From JBLHKW01 sp047618565 (GTDB lineage Bacteria; Planctomycetota; UBA1135; GCA-002686595), in NCBI GenBank assembly GCA_047618565.1, contig JBLHKW010000165.1:1-10862 (forward strand): DNA of 10,862 nucleotides, read 5' to 3'. A program made the translations under genes and the position numbers. The notes beneath the pieces are model-generated. The model was not told where the DNA came from, made no database searches, and worked only from the letters and a program-made list of their open reading frames with translations. Of the stretch, positions 1-5,829 are shown in pieces. Each line of letters opens with the position of its first letter. Positions within the stretch are counted from its first letter, which is position 1.

Positions 1-138
1 TCGGCCCACGACGGCGCTGCTATCCCCGTCCTCCTGAGCAGGTTGCGCTGCCAGGGAAGGTGCCGCCCAGAGCCCGAAGATGAGGAGGATTGCCGCCCAG
101 GCGACGCTACGGATTCGATGGATGATGGATCGCTTCAA
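1..138 (-). CDS. Start of a secreted or membrane protein, possibly the CcsA/ResC partner (partial)
   Basis: Reading leftwards from a TTG at 138-136 gives 46 open codons that run off the window edge. The first residues are basic (KRSIIHRIR). A hydrophobic stretch (AWAAILLIFGLWAAPSLAA) follows, then an acidic, Gln-rich segment, which is a typical cleavable Sec signal peptide ending near Ala-Ala-Gln. The TTG overlaps the ResB stop codon (TTGA), and an AAGGTGG ribosome-binding site lies at 149-143, four bases before it; both support this unusual start. ResB proteins of system II work with a haem-handling CcsA/ResC membrane protein that is usually the next gene, so that identity is the natural guess. 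However, CcsA proteins usually start with a membrane helix rather than a cleavable signal, and no CcsA motif is visible here. The gene start is well supported; the function is not. Confidence 0.7.
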   Translation of the reverse strand, partial: MKRSIIHRIRSVAWAAILLIFGLWAAPSLAAQPAQEDGDSSAVVGR

Positions 139-1280
139 CTTGCCACCTTGGATGACTGTGAAACCATGTGGCGCCGGAGGCGCGGAATAAAATTCGTGAG
201 CAGGCCCGCCGCAATGATCAGCAACGCGATCAGCGGAACCTTGTCGGCCGGATTGTCGACGACCGCGAAGGTCGAGAACAGACGGTCACCGGGACGAGCG
301 TTGCTCGGACCCCAGCTGGCCTGAAAGAGGGTCAACCCGTCGCGCCGCAGTGGCTCGTTCATGCTGATCTGGAGGTCCTGGCTGACGTTGTCCTGGATGC
401 AGGTGACGTCGCTGTAGAACTTGCTGGGCGTCTGCGTCCCGGGGTGCAGCTCGCGGGTGAAGTCACGCAGGTGGATCTGGAACGGCATGCGCCAGGTGCG
501 GCGCCGCAGGTCGATCGACCAGGGCTGGCCACCGGCGCGCACGACCCAGGGCGCGCGCTGGACGCCCCAGAGCAGACCCGATTCAGGCCCATCCGGCAGT
601 CCTTCCAGGGTGACCGTCACGCCGGCGATGTCCTGTTCGGCGTGTTCCTCCCCCGGCAGCTCCTCGAGCAGGATGCCCTCGATGCCGATACCGTCGCCGC
701 GTGCCTGCACGGGCTGACAGTTCGGAAGGAAGCCACTCAACACCACGTCGAACGGGATCGCATCCGAGGTCATGCGCGCGGACTCTCGAGCTCCGAGATC
801 CACGAAGCGCCCGTTGGGAATGACGTGCTCGCGCACACGTCCGTTTCCGAGCGATTCGGTCACGGTGACCTCCCACTCGAAGTAGCTCTGGAACTCGGCC
901 GCGCTCTCGCCCTCGAACAGGGTCACGTGCCCCTTGTGGGAGGTCTTGAACTCGATCAGCCCGCCCAGCAGCATCGTCGCGATCCCGAAGTGGATGATCA
1001 GGATACCGAGGCGTGACCAGGTCCAGCGAATGCGCAGCATGCCGCCCACGATCAGGTTCACGAAGAGCAGGCCCAGCAGCAGGTAGACGCCCGGCAGAGG
1101 CACAATCACCATCGTGTCGCGCACGATCAGCGACTCGAAGTACTTCTTCTGAACCTCGAACAGGCTGTTATCGACCTGTTCCAGGGTGCCCAGAAAGGTG
1201 AGCAGCAGGAGGAACAGGAGCACGATGCACGCCAGGCCGAATGAGCCCAGAATCTGAAAAAAACGTTCGATGAACTTCAC
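135..1280 (-). CDS. resB: ResB/Ccs1-family cytochrome c biogenesis membrane protein
   Basis: This 381-residue protein looks like the ResB (Ccs1) half of the system II machinery, which attaches haem to CxxCH apocytochromes outside the inner membrane. Three membrane helices lie near residues 10-33, 58-81 and 91-109. The third carries His97 in HFGIATMLLGG, matching the conserved helix of the family. A large extracytoplasmic domain follows. Its end has family-like features: a PFQIHLRDF strand, an HPGTQTPSKFYSDV segment, then SMNEPLRRDGLTLFQ. A last helix spans about 348-365 with a basic tail. At 381 residues it is on the short side for the family. The GTG at 1280-1278 is chosen as start because AGGGG lies eight bases upstream and translation before it would fall inside the preceding gene. 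It begins two bases after the upstream lipoprotein gene stops and overlaps the next gene by four bases, so the three are probably one operon. The family call is based on remembered motifs, not a search. Confidence 0.88.
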   Translation of the reverse strand: MKFIERFFQILGSFGLACIVLLFLLLLTFLGTLEQVDNSLFEVQKKYFESLIVRDTMVIVPLPGVYLLLGLLFVNLIVGGMLRIRWTWSRLGILIIHFGIATMLLGGLIEFKTSHKGHVTLFEGESAAEFQSYFEWEVTVTESLGNGRVREHVIPNGRFVDLGARESARMTSDAIPFDVVLSGFLPNCQPVQARGDGIGIEGILLEELPGEEHAEQDIAGVTVTLEGLPDGPESGLLWGVQRAPWVVRAGGQPWSIDLRRRTWRMPFQIHLRDFTRELHPGTQTPSKFYSDVTCIQDNVSQDLQISMNEPLRRDGLTLFQASWGPSNARPGDRLFSTFAVVDNPADKVPLIALLIIAAGLLTNFIPRLRRHMVSQSSKVAS

Positions 1281-1282
1281 GG

Positions 1283-2419
1283 TCAATGCCCCTGGTCGAC
1301 ACTCAACGACTCGCAGAAGTCGATGAAGTGCTGTTTTTCCGCCCGGATCACATCCCCGGAGCCGGTCATCTTCACGAACAGCGTACCGGTACCTGCGCTG
1401 CCGATCAGCCCCAGGAATCCAGCGTCGCTCGTCTCGTTGCCCGACATGCCGACGAAGTCTCCCTCGATCTCGATGAAGACCGCCTCGCTGCCCAGGACCT
1501 GGTAGACCGGCAGGGCGTCGATATCCTCGAGCGTGAGCTCGGACTGGCCCATCTGACCGCGCCAGCGGTTGATGTTGGCGTGCACACCACCCGCCTGGCC
1601 GGGCAGGAAGGTGACGTAGCATTCAACGTCGGGTGCGCTCTCGGGCATCAGTGTGACCAGTCGCATCTGGCGCTCGCCGCCGCGTACCCAGCCCTCGGGC
1701 GTTTCCCACGACAGACCCTGAGCGCTGTTCGGCCCATCCTGGGGCGCCGCGGGCGCGCTGGGTTCACGCATGGCGAACGAACCAGCGAGCTCATGGAAGT
1801 GGTCGATCTCGCCGTCGATGACGGCGGCCGGTCCGACCATCTTGAGGAACAGGGTGGCGCTCGGGGCCTCGAGGATCAGCCCGACCATGCGGTAGTCCGC
1901 TTGAGCGTCACTGCCCATGCCGCTGTAGTCGCCGACCATGTCGATCAAGACGGCCTCGCCCCCGACGAGACTGCGCAGCGGCAACTGCTCGATCTCCGCG
2001 GTGTCCATGGCTGACAGGCTCATCTGGCCTCGCCAGCGGTTGATGTTCGCCTCCACGCCTCCCGCACCACCCGGCAGGAAGGTCAGGTAGCACTCCGCGT
2101 CGGGACTGCCGGCGACACGAAAGTTGGCCCGTCGCATCGACGTCGGCGCCAGCTCTTGCCAGCCCTCCGGAACCGTCCATCCGAATTCCGTCGCGGCCGT
2201 ATCCGAAGCGCCGCCGTGATCATGGCCGTCACCGGGCCCGTGGGCCGCTGCCGGTCGCATCCCGAAACGGTCGGCGGTCGCCATCTCGATCGCAGACCCG
2301 CTGTCGTCGCCCCTGCGTTCACGAACGTCGTCGATCACGCCCGTGTCCGCAGCGGGCGAGCAGCCCCCCCCGAACGCGACGACGAACAGTCCACATATCC
2401 ACCCTATCTGAGTCCGCAT
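1283..2419 (-). CDS. Lipoprotein with two tandem copies of an NRWRGQ domain, function unknown
   Basis: This 378-residue protein starts at ATG 2419, with a GGAGGAG sequence about twelve bases upstream. The N-terminus is a lipoprotein-like signal (MRTQIGWICGLFVVAFGGGC) with the acceptor Cys probably at residue 20; the Gly-Gly-Gly before it is a weak lipobox. A His-rich linker (HGPGDGHDHGG, 60-70) follows. Then come two clearly homologous domains, about 79-218 and 236-373. Each opens with a W-x-[VT]-P-E-G-W motif and has an E-C-Y-[LV]-T-F-L-P-G strand with one Cys (110 and 267). Each then has A-N-I-N-R-W-R-G-Q-M, a G-D-[YF]-x-G-M segment, a T-L-F-[LV]-K-M strand and a histidine-containing final helix. 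I associate domains of this type with uncharacterised exported proteins but know no function. Its place just before resB suggests a helper in cytochrome c maturation or haem/redox handling outside the membrane. The two domain cysteines could form a disulfide or bind a ligand. That role is inference; the internal duplication is directly visible. Confidence 0.85.
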   Translation of the reverse strand: MRTQIGWICGLFVVAFGGGCSPAADTGVIDDVRERRGDDSGSAIEMATADRFGMRPAAAHGPGDGHDHGGASDTAATEFGWTVPEGWQELAPTSMRRANFRVAGSPDAECYLTFLPGGAGGVEANINRWRGQMSLSAMDTAEIEQLPLRSLVGGEAVLIDMVGDYSGMGSDAQADYRMVGLILEAPSATLFLKMVGPAAVIDGEIDHFHELAGSFAMREPSAPAAPQDGPNSAQGLSWETPEGWVRGGERQMRLVTLMPESAPDVECYVTFLPGQAGGVHANINRWRGQMGQSELTLEDIDALPVYQVLGSEAVFIEIEGDFVGMSGNETSDAGFLGLIGSAGTGTLFVKMTGSGDVIRAEKQHFIDFCESLSVDQGH

Positions 2420-2451
2420 ACCTCTGCCTTCTCCTCCAAACCTTCCTGATC

Positions 2452-2539
2452 GAATCCGCCCGGTCTCGCGTCCGGACCCCAAGGGACCGTTCTGACGCTC
2501 GCTGGCCTGCCGAGAGGGCCGCCCGCTGAATCCGCCCGG
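2452..2539. repeat. Pair of 12-base direct repeats in the divergent promoter region
   Basis: GAATCCGCCCGG occurs at 2452-2463 and again at 2528-2539, 76 bases apart, in the same orientation. Both copies lie in the leader of the minus-strand operon. Two exact 12-mers in a few hundred bases of GC-rich DNA are suggestive but could be chance. If functional they could be paired binding sites for a regulator. No known consensus was recognised. Confidence 0.4.
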
Positions 2540-2662
2540 GCTGCCACCACGGGGCCCTGATGTCGGGCACCGAGCACGGGCACTGTAGCGCGTTAATAAG
2601 GATGTGTCCGCCCCCGATTCGGGCCACCCCCCTCCCTGGGTTCCCAAAGTCGGCTTCAGCCC

Positions 2663-2687
2663 GGCTTTCCAGGTGCCGAAGAAAGCC
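2663..2687 (+). other. Hairpin in the leader of the DUF2959-like gene
   Basis: GGCTTTC at 2663-2669 and GAAAGCC at 2681-2687 form a perfect 7-base-pair stem with an 11-base loop, about 70 bases before the GTG start at 2757. It could be a 5' untranslated RNA structure. No T-run follows, so it is not an intrinsic terminator, and it matches no riboswitch family known to me. Confidence 0.3.
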
Positions 2688-2756
2688 CTCGGTGGGTCGC
2701 CCTGTGGCCCGCCAGGACAGTCTTCGACCTTCATCTGTTCCAGAAAAGGACCCGAC

Positions 2757-3470
2757 GTGAACCCGCGCAGATTCGCAACCTCGACCACCATCCTCCTGGG
2801 CGCCCTCACGGGCCTCACCGCCTGTTCGAACCTCTCACGGAGCAGCGTCGGCCTGCGCCGCGTGGACGACCTTGTGGAGCGCATCGAAGCAGTCCACGTC
2901 GAATGCGAGCTATCGAAGGCGACCATGCACGAGGCGCTGGATGCCCTGAGGCTCATCGCCGTGCCCGATTTCCAGGGCGACATCGTCGAGGCCTTCGCCA
3001 TGTACACGAGCGCCATCGACGCGTCCGAGCAGCAAGCAGCAGACCTGCGTGCTGCGGTGACGCCCATGCGTCGCTCAGCCGAGCCCTTCTTCGCCCAGTG
3101 GGAAGGCAACCTGAGCAACTTCGCGAGCCCGACGATGCGCGAGCGTAGCCGCGAGCGCATGCTGGCCTCGCGTGCCCGTTACGACGCCATCGTGGACTCA
3201 CTGGAGCCCGTCCAGACCACCTACGATGTCTTCAACCTGACGTTGAGCGACATCGCCCTGTTCCTGGAGCACGACTTCAACGCCAGTTCGATCCTCGGGG
3301 TCACGGGTGAGGTGCGCTCACTGGACAAGATGGCAGCCGAGCTGGACGGACGTTTCAACGTCTGCCTCGACGCCGCTCGCACCTACGTGCAGAACAACGC
3401 GCTACCGACGCACATGCCGCCGCAGGTCGAAGTCACGACCACACAGGAGCAGGCACCGGAGAGCCGGTAG
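2757..3470 (+). CDS. DUF2959-like helical lipoprotein
   Basis: This is a 237-residue exported protein. The GTG at 2757 is chosen because AGGA lies at 2747-2750, six bases upstream, and because this start gives a clean lipoprotein signal: basic NPRRF, a hydrophobic core, then the lipobox LTAC with Cys23. The mature part is almost entirely helical and charged, with features I recall from the DUF2959 family. These are an LVERIE helix at the start, an FFAQWEGNLSNFASPTMRERSRERM segment split here as FFAQWEGNL and then NFASPTMRERS, and ALFLEHDFNASSI near the end. The tail (about 215-237) is Thr/Gln/Glu-rich and probably unstructured. The family has no established function that I know of; the shape suggests a periplasmic coiled-coil bundle anchored to a membrane. 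It is followed by a 106-base gap and then the oxidoreductase gene on the same strand, so it may share its promoter. Any role in electron transfer is unproven, and it has no haem-binding motif. Confidence 0.85.
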   Translation: MNPRRFATSTTILLGALTGLTACSNLSRSSVGLRRVDDLVERIEAVHVECELSKATMHEALDALRLIAVPDFQGDIVEAFAMYTSAIDASEQQAADLRAAVTPMRRSAEPFFAQWEGNLSNFASPTMRERSRERMLASRARYDAIVDSLEPVQTTYDVFNLTLSDIALFLEHDFNASSILGVTGEVRSLDKMAAELDGRFNVCLDAARTYVQNNALPTHMPPQVEVTTTQEQAPESR

Positions 3471-3480
3471 TCCGGTTCAT

Positions 3481-3503
3481 CGAAGGCGGGCGAGAGCCCT
3501 TCG
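3481..3503 (+). terminator. GC-rich hairpin after the DUF2959-like gene
   Basis: Starting eleven bases after the stop codon, GGGC and GCCC pair around a GAGA loop (3488-3499). The stem extends outward through CGAA/TTCG (3481-3484 with 3500-3503), leaving GGC bulged. There is no T-run, so it could at most slow or partly stop transcription, or protect the 3' end. Calling it a terminator is tentative. Confidence 0.25.
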
Positions 3504-3538
3504 CCGCCATGAGCCGGTTCGCCGTCGACGACGCATTG

Positions 3539-3550
3539 GTTACGAGTAAC
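3539..3550. promoter_or_regulatory. Small dyad upstream of the oxidoreductase gene
   Basis: GTTACGAGTAAC is an inverted repeat (GTTAC / GTAAC with two central bases), 26 bases before the GTG start at 3577. It sits in the least GC-rich part of this short gap, where an operator or promoter element would be expected. It matches no regulator consensus that I can name, and a 5-base half-site is weak evidence. Confidence 0.25.
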
Positions 3551-3576
3551 AAGCAACGAGGCTCGGGGAGGACGGC

Positions 3577-5829
3577 GTGAGCTGGACCCTTCTCCTGGGC
3601 CTCGTGGCCATTCTGGGCGCCGCACTGGTCGTGCTCCTGCGCAGGCGCGAACTGGGCAACATGCGAGCCGCCGTGGACGTGCGTGAGGAAAACACGCGCG
3701 CCGGGTCCGAAGGCGCGCAGCTGCAGCACCCGGTCGTCGACCTCTCCCGTTGCCTTGGATGCGCCACCTGCGTCGCGGCATGTCCCGAGCAGGATGTGCT
3801 CGGGCTGATCCACGGTCAGGCCATGGTCATCAACGGTGCGCACTGCCGCGGCATAGCGGCTTGCGAACGGGAGTGCCCCGTAGGCGCGATCAGCGTGACC
3901 CTCAGCAATGCGAACGAGCGCGACGACATCCCGGCGCTCGAGAGCGACCTGGAGGCGGTCGGCTCACCGGGACTCTTCCTGGCCGGCGAGGTCACGGCGC
4001 ACGCCTTGATCAAGACCGCCATCGGGCACGGGGCCGCAGTCGGTGCAGCCGTCGCGGAACGGGTACGCTCAGCCTCGGCCGAGGCGCCGCGCGCGCAGGA
4101 TGCCAACCTGCTGGACCTGTGCATCGTCGGTGCGGGCCCCGCGGGGCTGGCCTGCGCCCTGGAAGCCAAGCGCAACGGGCTGAACTTCCTCACGATCGAC
4201 CAGGAGTCGTCCTTCGGGGGAACCGTCTCCAAGTATCCGCGCCGCAAGCTGGTGCTCACCCAGCCGGTGGACCTGCCCATCTACGGACGCCTTGGCGCGA
4301 GCAGCTATACGAAGGAAGAGCTGATGGACCTCTGGCTGCGCATCGCCAGCGAGCAGCAGCTCCCGATCCAGGGCGGACAGGTCTTCGAAGGGCTCGAGCG
4401 GGACGAGCAGGGCAACTACCTGGTGCGCACCGCGAGCGGTAGCTATGCCGCACGCAATGTGTGCCTGGCCGTCGGGCGCCGTGGCGTTCCGCGTCAGCTC
4501 GGCATTCCCGGTGAAGACCTGCCCAAGGTCGCGTTCAGCCTGCTCGACGCGAACTCCTACCAGGGCCGCCACGTGCTGGTGGTGGGCGGCGGAGACAGCG
4601 CCGTCGAGGCCGCGCTCGCACTCGCCGAGCAAAGCGGCAATCAGGTCACGCTCTCCTACCGCAAGGAGGCCTTCTTCAGGGTGCGCCCGCGCAATCGTGA
4701 GCGCATCGATGCGGCGGTCGCAGCCTCGCGTCTGCGGGTCATCTACCGTAGCCAGCTGCTCGCGATCCATCCGGACTCGGTCGAGCTGGCCACCTCCGGT
4801 GACTCCGGCAGCGAGGCCCTCAGCCTGCGCAACGACGAGGTCTTCATCATGCTCGGAGGCATCCCGCCGATCGAGCTCCTGCGGCGCTCGGGCGTGTCCT
4901 TCGACGCCGCGCTGCGTCAGCCGACCGCCGTCATCCGCGAGCAGGGTAGCGGCCTGCTGCCGGCCCTGGGCACGGGCTTCGCACTCGCGCTCATGGCCCT
5001 GGCCTGGGCTCTCTACCACCGGGACTACTACGGCGCACCCTCCGCCGAACGGGCCGCCAACCTGAAGCACGACTTCCTGCGTCCGTCCCAGGGACTGGGC
5101 CTGTGGTTCGGGATCGCGTCGGTTGTGCTGGTCTGCGTCAATCTGCTGTACCTGCTGCGCCGTTCACCGCGTGCGCGCCTGCAATGGGGTTCCCTGCAGG
5201 CATGGATGACCAGCCACGTGGCCACGGGCATCCTCGCCCTCCTGTGCGCGATGCTGCACGGTGCGATGGCCCCGCGCGACACCACGGGAGGCCACGCGTA
5301 CTGGGCCCTGTCGCTGTTGCTCGTCACCGGCGCGATCGGACGCTATTTCTACGCGTGGTTTCCGCGCGCCGCCAACGGCCGGGAACTGGCGCTCGACGAG
5401 GTCAAGGCCAAGCTCGGCTGGATGTCCGAGGAGTGGGATCAGGGTCAGCAGAAGTTCCGCGCAACGGTTCGCACCCAGGTGCTCGGCCTGATCGATGTCG
5501 GGCAGTGGCGGAGCTCCTTCCTGGGGCGCATCAAGGATCTCGTCGGCGGGCACCGCAAGCGCAATCAGATCCTGACACAGATCGCCCGGCAGGGTCGCGC
5601 CGATGATGTGCCCGAACACCTCATCAAGCAGACTCTCGCTATGGCGCGTGACGCCCATCGCTCGGCGACCGTCGCCGCGCACTACGAGGACCTGCGCGCC
5701 GTTCTCAACAGCTGGCGCTACCTCCACCGCTGGGTCGCGGTCCTGATGGTCTTGCTCGTGATCGCACACGTCGCCTACGCCATGATCTACGGCGAGTCGT
5801 CCGGCTCGGTCATCGGGGGAGCTCGATGA
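3577..5829 (+). CDS. Membrane-bound Fe-S / FAD / NAD(P) / haem b fusion oxidoreductase
   Basis: This 750-residue protein combines four modules. Residues 4-21 form a membrane anchor followed by RRR, which places the next part in the cytoplasm. A ferredoxin-like domain follows: C59, C62, C65 and C69 make a full CxxCxxCxxxCP set. The second set has C90, C96 and C100 but Ile93 where a fourth ligand would be. Residues 180-460 resemble the thioredoxin-reductase fold, with an FAD motif GAGPAG at 185-190 and an NAD(P) motif GGGDSA at 337-342; no redox CxxC is seen. From about 461 there are membrane helices. Two of them carry His pairs 14 residues apart (H547/H561 and H717/H731), the spacing used in cytochrome b to hold two haems. 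A soluble loop (about 600-705) lies between them. The GTG start has GGAGGA at 3567-3572, four bases upstream. The stop overlaps the next start (ATGA). The likely role is electron transfer between NAD(P)H or ferredoxin and membrane haems feeding the adjacent multihaem cytochromes; direction and substrate are inferred. Confidence 0.85.
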   Translation: MSWTLLLGLVAILGAALVVLLRRRELGNMRAAVDVREENTRAGSEGAQLQHPVVDLSRCLGCATCVAACPEQDVLGLIHGQAMVINGAHCRGIAACERECPVGAISVTLSNANERDDIPALESDLEAVGSPGLFLAGEVTAHALIKTAIGHGAAVGAAVAERVRSASAEAPRAQDANLLDLCIVGAGPAGLACALEAKRNGLNFLTIDQESSFGGTVSKYPRRKLVLTQPVDLPIYGRLGASSYTKEELMDLWLRIASEQQLPIQGGQVFEGLERDEQGNYLVRTASGSYAARNVCLAVGRRGVPRQLGIPGEDLPKVAFSLLDANSYQGRHVLVVGGGDSAVEAALALAEQSGNQVTLSYRKEAFFRVRPRNRERIDAAVAASRLRVIYRSQLLAIHPDSVELATSGDSGSEALSLRNDEVFIMLGGIPPIELLRRSGVSFDAALRQPTAVIREQGSGLLPALGTGFALALMALAWALYHRDYYGAPSAERAANLKHDFLRPSQGLGLWFGIASVVLVCVNLLYLLRRSPRARLQWGSLQAWMTSHVATGILALLCAMLHGAMAPRDTTGGHAYWALSLLLVTGAIGRYFYAWFPRAANGRELALDEVKAKLGWMSEEWDQGQQKFRATVRTQVLGLIDVGQWRSSFLGRIKDLVGGHRKRNQILTQIARQGRADDVPEHLIKQTLAMARDAHRSATVAAHYEDLRAVLNSWRYLHRWVAVLMVLLVIAHVAYAMIYGESSGSVIGGAR

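Larger units (their letters stand above)
2420..2756. promoter_or_regulatory. Divergent intergenic region between the resB-side operon and the plus-strand genes
   Basis: These 337 bases contain no convincing gene and must hold the promoters for both directions. The only AT-rich spot is GCGTTAATAAGG near 2589-2600, a possible -10 region for either strand, but neither direction has a recognisable -35 at normal spacing. Two 7-base direct repeats, CGGGCAC at 2565-2571 and 2578-2584, sit just before it with a 13-base period. CCCGATTCGGG, a perfect short palindrome, lies just after it near 2614-2624. The remainder is GC-rich with short hairpins. An open minus-strand frame crosses the region, but it has no ribosome-binding site and runs into the opposite-strand gene, so I treat it as noncoding. 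No named regulator site was recognised. Confidence 0.5.

Noticed and set aside
168..1016. Plus-strand open frame of 282 codons opposite resB
   Set aside because: The minus strand has membrane helices and ResB motifs with coupled neighbours. This frame is a composition artefact.
2420..3160. A 247-residue upstream extension of the duplicated-domain lipoprotein, from 3160
   Set aside because: It would run antisense across most of the DUF2959-like gene, has low-complexity Arg/Gly/Ser sequence and would bury the signal peptide that starts at 2419.
3509..3580. A 23-codon frame whose TGA overlaps the GTG of the oxidoreductase
   Set aside because: It has no ribosome-binding site, no recognisable peptide feature and is short enough to be chance, although the overlap would suit a coupling leader.
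4069..5070. Minus-strand open frame of 333 codons opposite the oxidoreductase
   Set aside because: It lies entirely inside a gene with recognisable FAD and NAD(P) motifs and has a composition without any recognisable fold.
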